Source: Gentiana macrophylla
Lineage: Eukaryota; Streptophyta; Magnoliopsida; Gentianales; Gentianaceae
Reading direction: 5' to 3'
NCBI GenBank assembly: GCA_026214975.1
Contig: JAOBSW010000644.1
Span: 1-64,000, forward strand
DNA: 64,000 nt
Shown here piece after piece: positions 37,701 through 49,597 of the stretch. The notes under the pieces are model-generated. The model searched no databases, was not told the DNA's origin, and saw only the letters and a program-made list of their open reading frames with translations. How positions within the stretch are numbered: the first letter of the stretch is position 1; every line of letters starts with the position of its first letter. Both the position numbers and the translations under genes were made by a program.

Positions 37701-39535
37701 CCTTCAAGCAATGATTAAAGAATTAAGTCAATACTTAAATCTTACAATTTTGAAAACAACCATTCTAAAATTCGATGCGGTCATTCTTATTCAACGTTTG
37801 AATTAATTGTCACCGTATGACAGAATGATCGTATTGGACCGTATCCAATATATGATTAATTCGTTGAGACTCATTTCAAGTGATTTAATCATATAATGAG
37901 CTTCCGTTTTTGATTAAAAATTTAAGTCTTGATGCACTGCATCAAATATGTAGTCTCCTTGCCTCTAACTACTATAACGGGGTTACTCGTGTCATTGCTT
38001 ATTTAAAAGGATAAAAAAAATTTACTTAACCATATTTGAGAACGTTTCTCAAAAGGTAACAGTCATAATTTGGTTTTACTAATCGAGAATAAAAACATAA
38101 ATATAAAAGTTTGCTAAAAACTACAACATAAAAATAAAGATAAATGAGTGGTGTTGTTTATACACGTAAAATTAAAAATGGTCTTTGGGATTATGATTTT
38201 GCTCCCACTAGTCAACTACTCCCAATTGACTTTCAAGAATTTTCCAAAATTCTTTTGTGGCTGAGATCCAATCTAGGCACCTCGATTCCCGGCGGTGGTC
38301 GATAAACCAAGATAATATCGCAAGGTAGGTAACTCTTTACCAATCACATCACTATGTAATTCTCAGTGGTTGACTAGTCAACTCTTTGACGATACATATC
38401 ACTATGTGTTAGTCAACTCATTGTCTCTAAAGTCAGACGGCCCTGACGGTGGCCAATCACCGAAAGACTCTAGTTAAGTCATAACCTAATATTCACGAGA
38501 TCTCTTACGATCATATCTCAATAACGAAGATATACCCGCGGTGGTCGATCAGTTGGATCCGAACAAGGACTCTTCACCGTCGTTATAATATTGGGAGACA
38601 ATATTTCGACTTGATTTTTGTTGTGGAAGAATTTATGTAAATTAATTCACTTAATTAATTTCGAATTAATTCTCTTAATTAATTTAATTATGGTCTCATC
38701 ATGTATATCTATCTCTATAGACATACATCCTCCACATTCAACTAGATCGTGCCTAGTTATGCATCTATCGTATCTTATAAAATAAATACAAGCACAAAAT
38801 AAATAAATGCGTAAAGTAACCGGTATGATCATGGATTTTTCCTATGTGCGGTTTCGAATACAAACTAACGAAACTGCGGGTCACAATCTAAGGGTAGCTG
38901 CAACCACCAATAGGATCTTTAATACGCCATCTCCAATAGGATCTTTATTCTTCTTTCTTTGGTCTCCATCTTCTGCTCCATTCTTGTTATATTTAATTCT
39001 ATCTAATAAAATAAATACACCCGCCGCACACGGGGGGAGCTAATGGGAATGGGATAAATGCAGAAAATAAACTAGGTCGCGTTCTTTATAACAGCCTAGG
39101 ACAATTTTAAAATCAACAGAAAAATTAAATCATTCACATCTATCCTATCGGTCGAGTCCATGATCAATCGGGGTCCATATAATCATATTATATCTACTAT
39201 ATCTAATTCATACAATAACATCTTATAAAAAAGATAAAATTAAAAACTAACAACTTGCGTCTTAATTAATCGATTAACGTTTAATCTATTAAATAATTTT
39301 ATCCAATCAATTAACTAATTAACATTTAATTAATTAAATGATTTTAATCGAAATAAAATTAATGATTAATTTTAAACGATTTTAATTTTAATTTTAAATT
39401 AATTAGAACTATTCTAAAATAGATTAAAATTAAAATTAAGTCTATTTTGTTTCTTTCCTTTTAATTCATAATAAAAAAGGATGCCTTTGGTTTCCTAAAC
39501 CAAAAGTACCCACCTTGATCCTTTCCAAATCAAAA

Positions 39536-39571
39536 TTTTGAAAAAGGCCTAGGCCTAGGCCTTTTTCAAAA
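39536..39571. repeat. Perfect 36-bp palindrome
   Basis: TTTTGAAAAAGGCCTAGG mirrored exactly by its reverse complement, centred at 39553/39554. A related half (CAAATATTTTGAAAAGAGCC, then TAGGCC) follows at 39573-39599. It could form a hairpin in RNA or a cruciform in DNA. Confidence 0.9.
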
Positions 39572-39790
39572 TCAAATATTTTGAAAAGAGCCTAGGCCTA
39601 TTCCAAACAAAATTTGGAATGACCTAGATTATTTAAAGGCAAATCATATTTACCAATTAATGCCATGTGACATCCCAATGGTCCAAACTATTTGAAACAT
39701 TAGTTAGCCACATGACATCAACTAAACAAAAGATATCAATCACAACTATGAACCATATTGAATCACAAAATACCCAAAACAAAAGGAAAT

Positions 39791-39795
39791 AGACT
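39791..39795. other. Target-site duplication AGACT (left copy)
   Basis: Flanks Athila-2; the partner is at 47383-47387. Confidence 0.9.
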
Positions 39796-41595
39796 TGATG
39801 ACGGTCAAATTATACCCGTGAAAGTCATCAACGTTGACCTTAAATCGAGATTAATAATGTATATTTCATATTAAATCACTCGTTTATATTTATTATTTAA
39901 TGTTAAGTGATTATTAATATGATATTTGGTATTTATTTGTTTTTATTATTTAAAGCCCGATTTATTGTGCGATAATTATTGATTTTGCAGATCACAACAA
40001 ATCGAGAGGATTAATGTCATTCAATCAATTATCTCAAGATAAGGAAGGAAGAAAATCGGAGCATTAAGTGGAAGATTAATCGGATCAACATGCAAGCGTG
40101 CGATGTGGGAACAAGCTAGGCGAAGAAAGCGTGTTAAACATGCAAACTTAGGTTCGATCGACCCGAGGCCTATAGCTTCGATCGACCGAGTGCAGCTCTT
40201 GGTTGACCGAGCCTTAGGTTTGGGTCGGTTTCCGGCTTATATCGTGCTTATCTTCTAGAACCACCCTAAGTCGGCAAAAACCTCTATATAAAACAGCGAC
40301 TACGAGAATTGTAATTCACACCTTAGACACCAACATATACCTTAGAATATCATTCAATAAAATCACTCTATTCATATCTTGATTCAATGTAGTTTATTGA
40401 GGGTGTTTCCAAACAATTTAAATTTGCATTATGTAAGCCTTTATTTTCTGTTTCTTTTCTTTTAAGTAATTAATCCCCCCCAATTATGCTTTATTGTTTG
40501 AGTTAGTTAATTCATAGCTAGATGATGTAGATCTAGGTTATGGCGTTATGGATGTGGCGAAGCCTTGTCTATGAGGATCCCATAACCTACGTCATACACT
40601 TAGTATTTATTCATGAATCTACATTGTTTAATTAATGCGTATCTATGTTAGTTTATATGAATGCTTTACAATTCTTTGTTTAATCCGTTGTGTATGATGA
40701 AGCTTGAGAGATACGTTCGGGGATGTAATCTGGGGAAAGGACCATTCGATTCGACCGAGTGTCTGTATTCGGTCGACCGAGCCCCTGTTCATCCGTTAGA
40801 TAGCCATGTCTTTATGGTTAGGTTAACTTAATAGAATTTATCATCTCGATGTAGGTATGGCTACGGCTACGTTGCTCGCTCTGTTTTAATTAAAGCGTAT
40901 GATTAGGAAATACCAATATAGGGCTCTAGGTTGGCTCATGAATGATCTTCCGGACTTTCGTGAGATCTAGGTAGGTTTGTATTTGGGAATTGAGCTCACC
41001 TAGTTATACGTAAATCGTAGATTAACATGAAACCATAACTTGGTAATTGTTAGTTGGGCGAGAGCTTGGCGATCGTTTAGGAAGTAGGAAATCGCCTAAC
41101 CATAGGAATGTTGCCTAGGCGAGGGTGTCACGGTTAATATCGGCATCCTTAGTAGTCGTAGCGTGTGAGTTATATGAGATGGAGGCACCAAAAGGTGAAG
41201 TCGCGTAACAATATCACGGTGATTTAGTGACTTACGGTGCTAAGTCAAGTTAAAGAGGATGACTCCGTAGCCAATCTAAAATAGATACAAGCGGATTGAC
41301 GATTAATAAGTTCGGTTTATTATATAAATTATCTAGGTCCAAGCGATAAAGACTATAATTGGGGAGGTTAATTACGTTGTGTCAAGTCGTGTCTTTACTT
41401 TTCTTGTCTTATGTTGGTCGTAGACCGCCTCTATGTCCTTGACATGTTTAATTAATTGTTTGTATATAAGATGATCCACAATTGGTTCCTGTGGGATCGA
41501 CCTTGATTCACTATGGCTATACTACGATGGGCCTAGTCCTCTTGCTAGTATTGGTTTATGGTGGTCAAGTATTTTATAACTGATTGACCCGATCA
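39796..41595 (+). repeat. 5' LTR of Athila-2
   Basis: 1800 bp, TGATGACGGTCAAATTATAC to GACCCGATCA. TATA CTATATAAAA at 40284-40293. Palindrome pairs at about 40150-40222 (before the TATA) and 40746-40792 (after it). Confidence 0.92.
40284..40293 (+). promoter_or_regulatory. TATA box in the Athila-2 5' LTR
   Basis: CTATATAAAA, preceded by CGGCAAAAACCT, a block conserved in Athila-1 and in the 3' LTR at 46068. Confidence 0.65.
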
Positions 41596-41601
41596 AGTTT
41601 T

Positions 41602-41620
41602 TGGCGCCGTTGCCGGGAAC
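41602..41620 (+). other. Primer binding site, tRNA-Asp type (Athila-2)
   Basis: TGGCGCCGTTGCCGGGAAC, six bases after the LTR end; nearly identical to the Athila-1 PBS. Confidence 0.88.
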
Positions 41621-44600
41621 CAGCGGTCAATTTTATATATAAATAATTTTTTTATTCATGTCAAGTTTTACATTTTAGAAGTCTGTTTTTACGTTTTGAG
41701 TCCCTACGGTTTATGCGCTCTGTGCGAAAATTCGATTCTTAAAATTAAAAAAAAAAAAAAAATTTATTCGGTCGACCGAGAGACCTCATTAAATCGACCG
41801 AGAATTTATAATTTTTTTTTGTTTTGTTTTGTTCTTGTTACATTACTGTTTACGGTTTCGATTTGTGTTTTGAGTGCGGAATTTCGCGTGTCTGTTTATC
41901 CCCGTATGTTTAATCCGTAAGTCGATAGCGGCATGGGAAACCATGTTAAAATCGATCTCGGTATGTTTATGTTTTTGTTTTTCTTCTTACGTTTGTAGAA
42001 ACCAGGAAGCAATAATCCAAGTCAATAATTTTCGCGGTATTTGAGAAAATAACCAAGCAAACATGTGGAGCTACGAATCTAAGATGGGAAAAGCGATGGA
42101 AGCAATACCATTAAAGCACAAAGATGGCTCGAAAAAATTTAAAGGCTTAAATTCTTTGTGGTACAATGTTGAAAGCAAGGTACTACCTTTTTTCTTATGT
42201 TTTACTACCTTTTTTGGTTTTTGAGCATAAGTTAACCTATGCATGAACCTTAGTATGAATCTTGGCCCGGAGTGGTTTGTAAGATTAATTTTATTAGTGT
42301 GGAAGGTTTTTGCCCATATCTGTCTCATCCAGAGGGTGTAAGGAAACATGTAGTCGTTGAAAGAAAAGCGGTGAATAAAGAGTTCCTCGTAGTTACATTA
42401 AAATCTCTTTGTCCTATGCATGAGATGACTTCTACTGGCCAGGGGAGCAACAAATTGTCTAGTTTAAGCATTCACAATCTAAAGAAGACGTTGAGTTTTG
42501 AGAGAACACAATCTTCTGTTTTCGTTGAGTTTTATGGTGATGGCTTCTCGGTGAACCCAACTAAAACAGAAACGAGATTACGCTTTGGGTGACAATTTAG
42601 AAATCGGAGACTCTTAGTACATTGGTTTGGAAATGGTCTAACCATGGCTGGGCGAGTTTAACCGAGCCTCGGCTCAATCGACTCCCCTCCACGTGTGATG
42701 TACGTTACATCAGTTCAACAAGACTTAGCATAGCCGATAAGCCTTCGGGCTAAACGGGGCTTAATCTTGACGGATTGGCCTGAACTGTCACATATGTTCC
42801 AACGAATAAGACGGCGTAGGCTTGCCTACATAACCAACCTTATTCGGAGTACTTTGATTCATTGTTTCTTATTGTCAAAGGCCAAAACCGTAATTTTAAT
42901 CGAGTTTCTTAGAATTCACTAATTCCTAAAAGCGAGCCGAGGTAAGAGCTTTGTATAAATGGTATGGATAAATGTCGTTTCCTAGGTCTCACAACCAAGG
43001 GAAGGGTATTAATCCATAAAGCGACAAGCCACCTCTAATAGTGCTCGGATGGTCAATATCTCGTGATCCAAGAATGATAAGCGACAAGGATAATCTTTGG
43101 AAAGTCGAAGTGAGGACTTTAAACTCAGAACTACTTCTTTAAAACCCTTAGGATTTCTTTTTAGGATTATAGGTTTTCTTTCTTTGAGTCAAATAAAAGT
43201 AACGTGAAATATGTTGAGGTTTTTATTTTGCCATGTTCCGATGGCCATTGGGCTAAGGATGTGCAAAACTTTTTACTCAATATAGGCCACGTGAATTAGA
43301 GTTTCTTAGGAGAGTCGAGAAATTGCTAAAGAAAAGAAATTTAGCAATCAATCTTAAGATGGAAGCATTAAGAGAGCTTGGGAATTCTGAAAATGTGTGA
43401 GAGAATGATTGAGTGCGAACAAGAACAATTTTGGTCAACTTCCAAAATCTTTTAGAATGGTGATCAAGTGAAAATTCAAAGTGATGTGCAATTCATTTAC
43501 GCAATTATCCTTATCTTTCCCTTTACACTTTTTCACCTTCAAAATTTTCGATCCTCTCACCAATCTGCCCCAACAGTTCACATTTCTAACCATTCTTTCA
43601 TCGCCTCTCTTTCTTTCCATCCGTTTCACTCTCCCACCCAATCCCATTCCTCTAAACAATTCTCAATGCCTTAACCATTTTCAACCCACCCATAAACACA
43701 ATTTCTTACCCACCCTTTATCTTTTCTTCCCAACCTTATGTGTATCTTTTTCTAAACCAATCATACTCTCAACCTCCATTTTGTTTACACTATACCTTTG
43801 TGTTGCGGAATTTGAAATATTGCTAAACTTTAATGATTATTTTTTATCATTTTGACTTTCATGATCCTAGTTGGGGGAAGTGTAGCTCTGACCCTAGCTA
43901 GATTTTAAAGGTTTTTGGTTCGATCAAAGTACAACTTATCTTTCTACCGGAAGTTTTAAATTTCACATTTTTTTCCGTCTATTCCGGCATTTCTAGATGA
44001 TAAGTTTTGTTCTGAACTATCACACCAATCTGACAATGTTGATGACGGTTATGACTTTTACGTGATGCATTGGGTTATTAGTAATTTCAAGGAGTAGTTA
44101 CATCTCCTAAGTTGTTGATATCAATGCAAGCGTGAAGTTCTTTGCGGTAAGTATTTGATTTTATCTTTAGCCAATAGGTCGCATTGCATCTGTTATACCT
44201 TACCAAGTTTCTCTTTTATCTTTGGAATGAATACATAGTGAGCAGTCCACCTCGTGTTTTCCCACATGGGGTTATGCTTTTTGATCTTTGTCTTATCCAC
44301 CCGGTTTTAGATGAAGACTACCATCTTTAGTTGCTTGTTTATTTTTCTTTCTATTTAGTATTTTTCTTGTCTTTGGTTGTATAAAATAAAGTGGCTTAAA
44401 TTGTTTTTCGGTATTCATACCTAATTACGGCACATTATTCTATAACTTCCATAGACATGGTGTTATTAACGGTTTCGTGTAGTTTGTGCCTTATCTGAGT
44501 TTTCACTTGCTTCTCCACAAGCGTGTTGGCATTTACTCGATATTGTTCCTTTACTTGAGAGCCGTTTCGAGCTAAGTCTTTTCTTAAATTCTCATTTATT

Positions 44601-45570
44601 TTTGTCATTGAGGACAATGCCATGTTTAAGTGGGGGTAGGAGACTTAGCTATGTTGTTATGATTAAAATTTGAATGAAACGGTAGAAAAAATGAAAAATT
44701 GAAAAATTGAAAATTTGAATAAATACCATATTATTTATCTCGTACCCTTAGAATTGTGAGTTCTAGCTAAGAATTGATAGGAAATAAACCAAGTTTCATG
44801 AGTACGTGATCATTTTATACTTATGTTAAGTAAATTTAAGGATATTCATGCCCGTTTTTGCGAGTAGTTATTTATTATTCAATTACTCAACCTGTGAATC
44901 GAGTTTACTGCGCAAATCATAATAACTGAAGAAATTATGTGTACATTGCATAGATGATTGGTTATGTGAACTTAGTGTCAATATCTATCTGCTGATGCAT
45001 TCTAGAAATTAAAGCCAACAAAGTAATAAATAAGCTTGAGGCGTACTGTGTTTTAGCAAAATGTTAGATCTTTGGGCTTGTAGTAACATTACCAAAGTAG
45101 CCCCGCGCTTGTGGTAATATTCAATGCTATGCATGATCTAAGATAGGGGGATGCTCTAAAAAGTTTTCTTCCTTGAGATTGATAGTATTTGAAAAATATG
45201 AAGATATGAAAAAATATTCAACTCTTTAAGAGGCTTTGAGTAGTACTCGGTCTCCAAGTCCAAAAACCCTATAGATACGCTCTTGCTTATTGTTCTAGTG
45301 CTTAAAACCATTTAAAGGTTTAAGAAGTATGAATGCCGATGTTGGTGAATTTTGATATGAGTTAGCATAAACTCTAATCTTGCCACGAATATATAAAACT
45401 AAATGCACATGCACACATCACTTGATTCATAGTCGGTAGTGAATAATGGATATCTTATGAGCATGACTAGTATGAGTTGACTTGAGTTTCTTGTGTAAGT
45501 ATGATTTGACCATGGAAAATGTTGTCTTGAGGAATGACTTATTGATGCTTTGTTGGGACGATCAAAGTCT
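41621..45570 (+). other. Athila-2 internal region (no recognisable gag-pol)
   Basis: The leader (41621-42060) has an A run and a palindrome pair (41769-41806). At 42064 a short frame starts MWSYESKMGKAMEAIPLK; the next open stretch (42272-42592) ends VEFYGDGFSVNPTKTETRLR inside a module shared with the LARD (42523-42895). 43490-43860 is a pyrimidine-rich stretch. At 44607-44640 CATTGAGGACAATGCCATG is followed by TTAAGTGGGGGTAGG, a phrase seen near the 3' end of Athila-type internal regions. 44641-45570 has no supported feature. Confidence 0.6.
42523..42895 (+). repeat. Module shared with the LARD (copy in Athila-2)
   Basis: Matches the reverse complement of 28910-29277. The coding-like word FYGDGFSVNPTKTETRLRFG occurs at its start (42530-42592) and is kept with mostly silent changes in the LARD copy. 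Confidence 0.75.
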
Positions 45571-45583
45571 AAGTGGGGGTAGT
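45571..45583 (+). other. Polypurine tract of Athila-2
   Basis: AAGTGGGGGTAGT immediately before the 3' LTR. Confidence 0.8.
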
Positions 45584-47382
45584 TGATGACGGTCAAACTA
45601 TACCCGTGAAAGTCATCAACGTTGACCTTAAATCGAGATTAATAATGTATATTTCATATTAAATCACTCGTTTATATTTATTATTTAATGTTAAGTGATT
45701 ATTAATATGATATTTGGTATTTAAATTGTTTTTATTATTTAAAGCCGATGTATTGTGCGATAATTATTGATTTTGAGATCACAATAAATCGAGAGGATTA
45801 ATGTCATTCAATCAATTATCTCAAGATAAGGAAGGAAGAAAATCGGAGCATTAAGTGGAAGATTAATCGGATCAACATGCAAGCGTGCGATGGGGAACAA
45901 GCTAGGCGAAGAAAGCGTGTTAAACATGCAAACTTAGGTTCGGTCGGCCGAGCCTATAGCTTCGATCGACCGAGTGCGACTCTTGGTTGACCGAGCCTTA
46001 GGTTTGGGTCGGTTTCCGGCTTATATCGTGCTTATCTTCTAGAACCACCCTAAGTCGGCAAAAACCTCTATATAAGCAAGCGACTACGAGAATTGTAATT
46101 CACACCTTAGACACCAACATATACCTTAGAATATCATTCAATAAAATCACTCTATTCATATCTTGATTCAATGTAGTTTATTGAGGGTGTTTCCGACAAT
46201 TTAAAATTTGCATTATGTAAGCCTTTATTTTACTGTCTCTTTCTTTTAAGTAATTAATCCCCCCAATTATGCTTTATTGTTTGAGTTAGTTAATTCATAG
46301 CTAGATGATGTAGATCTAGGTTATAGCGTTATGGATGTGGCGAAGCCTTGTCTATGAGGATCCCATAACCTCGTCATACACTTAGTATTTATTCATGAAT
46401 CTGCATTGTTTAATTAATGCGTATCTATGTTAGTTTATATGAATGCTTTACAATTCTTGTTTAATCCATTGTGTATGATGAAACGCTTATTGAGAGATAC
46501 GTTCGGGGATGTAATCTGGGGAAAGGACCATTCGATCGACCAGTGTCTCAGTATTCGGTCGACCGAGCCCCTGTTCATCCGTTAGATAGCCATGTCTTTA
46601 TGGTTAGGTTAACTTAATAGAATTTATCATCTCAGTGAGTATGGCTACGGCTACGTTGCTCGTCTGTTTTAATTAGCGTATGATTAGGAAATACCAATAT
46701 AGGGCTCGTAGGTTGGCTCATGAATGATCTTCCGGGACTTTCAGCGAGATCTAGGTAGGTTTTGTATTTGGGAATTGAGCTCACCTAGTTATCGTAAATC
46801 GTAGATTAACATGAAACTATGCTTGGTAATTGTTAATAGGACGAGAGCTTGATGCGATCGTTTAGGAAGTATAAATGCGCCTAACCATAGGAATGTTGCC
46901 TAGAGCGAGGTGTGACGGTTAATATCGGCATCCTTAGTATTAAAGCGTGTGAGTTATATGAGATGGAGGCACCAAAAGGCGAAGTCACGTAACAATATCA
47001 CGGTGATTTAGTGACTTACCGGTGCTAAGTCAAGTTAAAGAGGATGACTCCGTAGCCAATCTAAAATAGATACAAGCGGATTGTGAGTTAATAAGTTCGA
47101 GTTTATTATATAAATTATCTAGGTCTAAGCGATAAAGACTATAATTGGGGAGGTTAATTACGTTGTGTCGGTCGTGTCTTTACTTTTCTTGTCTTATGTT
47201 GGTCGTAGACCGCTTTATATCCTTGACATGTTTAATTAATTGTTTGTATATAAGATGATCCACAATTGGTTCCCTGTGGGATCGACCTTGATTCACTATG
47301 GCTATACTACGATGGGCCTAGTCCTCTTTCTAGTATTGGTTTATGGTGGTCAAGTATTTTATAACCTGATTGACCCCGATCA
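45584..47382 (+). repeat. 3' LTR of Athila-2
   Basis: 1799 bp, pairs with 39796-41595. TATA CTATATAAG at 46068-46076. Many differences from the 5' LTR fall at CAG/CTG or CG (for example GTGCAGCTCTT at 40192 against GTGCGACTCTT at 45974). Confidence 0.92.
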
Positions 47383-47387
47383 AGACT
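47383..47387. other. Target-site duplication AGACT (right copy)
   Basis: Identical to 39791-39795. Confidence 0.9.
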
Positions 47388-47601
47388 CTCCGAGCAGTCG
47401 CCAGCCGGCTGCCGGCCGCCGGACGTTGATGGTGCTGCCGCATGTCGGCCGAGCACCACCCGATCTCCCCTTTTTTTCTTTTTGTATATCGTTTTGCAAA
47501 TCTAAAATCTTTCATCTTTTAATTACGTGATTTAAACGATAAAATTAATTACGCAATTTAACATGCTTATTGCTTAAGCTCGAAACTCGCTCCGATACCA
47601 C
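47388..47601 (-). other. copia-C leader next to its PBS
   Basis: Remainder of the copia-C internal region on the far side of Athila-2. The first 85 bp are GC-rich (CCAGCCGGCTGCCGGCCGCC). The PBS lies at 47589-47600, where the minus strand reads TGGTATCGGAGC. Confidence 0.7.
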
Positions 47602-48368
47602 TGTTAGGAAATCTATGCGAGAACGCAGCAGAATTCAAAAATTTATTTCCTTTGACCAGGATCGACTTCGTTTAAGCAATAAACAAATAAGCTAGTAGAC
47701 GGTGGTTACCTTGGTTGATCTAAAAGATCGACGCTTTGACCGTATAAGGAGTGTAGCGATGCACGGAGCCGCCCAAGTGTTCGGCCTCTACTGGTGATCC
47801 ACACGAACATCCCGCCGCAATCCCATCATGAATTGCTACCAGAAAAACTCGGTTGATAGACCGACCTTTTCTCTCTCATAAATCTCTCTTTAAGAAGCTC
47901 TCTATTTTTCACAAGAACTATTAGCTATTGGAATTGTGATGTACAAAAGAGCTAGCCAACCCCTTGCTTATATAGTGAGTGAGGCTCCACTTATGTCTCC
48001 CAATCCGATTGAGATTAGCTTCCTAATAGATTCAGGAGAAAGAAAATATTTTTCTAATAAAATATGAAAAGTATCTTTTATTGATTTATCTCATTTAATA
48101 CTCAATATCTTATATTAAATATATTTCCAAGACATATATTGACAATTCTTATATTGAATTTATCTTTATCTTATTACCATAAATCTATTTTTCCAAAAAA
48201 TCAATTAATATCCAATATTAATATTATGGTATTCTTATTAATTAAATTGCACAATTCAAATGTATCCAATACATTTTAGAAATGGCGCCCCTTCCTACTA
48301 ATTTGGGAATTGAGATTTTCTTTAATTAATATAATAGTATAATTAATTAAATCACAAAATACATGAAT

Positions 48369-48425
<57 letters not shown>

Positions 48426-49597
48426 GAAATATATGTATCTATATACATATTTAATTAATCAACACAATTAATATCTTGTATTATATTTAACCATAATAAA
48501 TAAATACCACCATATTCATTTACCATTATAACCTTTATAGTATGAGAAAAATCCTTTCTTTATTTGGTCATCAACTATAACAACATCTTAATCCGGCTAG
48601 ATGTTATTATGTGTGTGACCCGATAAGTTTCTGAATATGTTGCCCGTAGACACAAAGTGCAAATTACGAAAAATGCCCTTCATACTTAACGATCACGTGA
48701 TAGCGTCTAGCAACACACCGTGACCCCCAATCATTGGAAGAGTCAAAAATGCAATGACTACTATATTTCATGTGAAACAGTTACTGTGTAAATAGAATCT
48801 TATCGCTGTAATAATATCTATACGGTCGTACGTCGAGTGTCAAGCATCAACGACCGTACCTTATAATCTGGATATCATGCTCTCTCGAAGTAACTCATTT
48901 ACTTCCACTTTGCAAAGATTCACGAGAGTAAGACATTCCTTATAAGAAGGCCCTTTCGGATATTCACCCATACCGATAGGGTACGCGATTTCCGGATGAC
49001 CAAACATGTATACTCCGCATGCTTCGGTATCACACGCAATCACTACTGTATGATCGCACCGTGGTTAGGGGAAACCTCAATAGTGTCAAAGCATGACAAT
49101 CCACACCATGATGCCATGTAGACTACGGTCCTAAGGATAATTACACAACCGACACATAGTGTGACACTTAACAGTGTAAGTGGGTTAGTCTAACATACGC
49201 ATTCTCTAATACACGTCCACGTACAGTCCAAGTCTCTACACTTCGATAGACGAGATCTATCCATGCCCTTAAAGACATAAGACATCTAATACGTGCCAGT
49301 CTATTTGTACTATCAATGCCCTGTTTAATAGTACATCAGCCTAGAGACATTTAAGTATCAAACTTGTTAAAGTGATTAGATATCTCATAAACCATAATCG
49401 CCTATCATGGTTTCTCTATCACAGTTTAATACTAAGGACGTTATCATATAACAATTCATAATTGGTTCCTTAAAAGAACAAATATATGACAACAGAAAAG
49501 CCATTTAATATATGTATAAACATAAAGAAATAGTAGAAATGATCCGACCCGGTCGGATCCGGTCTAACCCGATTGGGTTTAGGACACTATTTCAACA
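47602..49597 (-). repeat. 5' LTR of copia-C (complete copy)
   Basis: 1996 bp; the plus strand begins TGTTAGGAAATC and ends CTATTTCAACA. TATA CTATATAAG on the minus strand at 47975-47967. Contains an AT microsatellite (48373-48422). It serves as the reference for the partial copies at 8676, 33479, 49598 and 51815. Confidence 0.85.

Larger units (their letters stand above)
34719..39795 (-). pseudogene. copia-C internal region, heavily degraded pol and leader
   Basis: Begins with a PPT-like GCCAAATGGGATTT (minus strand, just after the LTR). The only clear coding word is IYGLKQVSLDNFF in the frame 35923-35741, matching the copia RT block normally written YGLKQA. No protease, integrase or RNase H block was recognised. 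38200-39780 looks like untranslated leader and is A/T-rich, with palindrome 39536-39571. All other frames in this 5 kb are short. Confidence 0.5.
39796..47382 (+). mobile_element. Athila-2: complete non-autonomous Athila-type element
   Basis: 7587 bp with LTRs of 1800 and 1799 bp (TGATGACGG...GATCA), tRNA-Asp PBS, PPT and a perfect 5-bp duplication AGACT. The internal 4.0 kb has no gag, protease, RT or integrase. By structure it is a full-length, mobilisable but non-coding derivative related to Athila-1. A similar LTR fragment is at 52482-53898. Confidence 0.9.
33479..49597 (-). mobile_element. copia-C: degenerate Ty1/copia element split by Athila-2
   Basis: Right LTR 47602-49597 with a copia PBS beside it, left LTR 33479-34718 (its other part is at 8676-8768 and beyond), and an internal region 34719-39795 plus 47388-47601. 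PBS side and a remnant of RT on the minus strand give minus orientation. Athila-2 (39796-47382, TSD AGACT) interrupts the internal region near its 5' side. Confidence 0.75.

Noticed and set aside
43435..43855. Open frames on both strands in Athila-2
   Set aside because: The stretch is strongly pyrimidine-biased, which keeps stops rare; no domain or codon pattern supports a protein.
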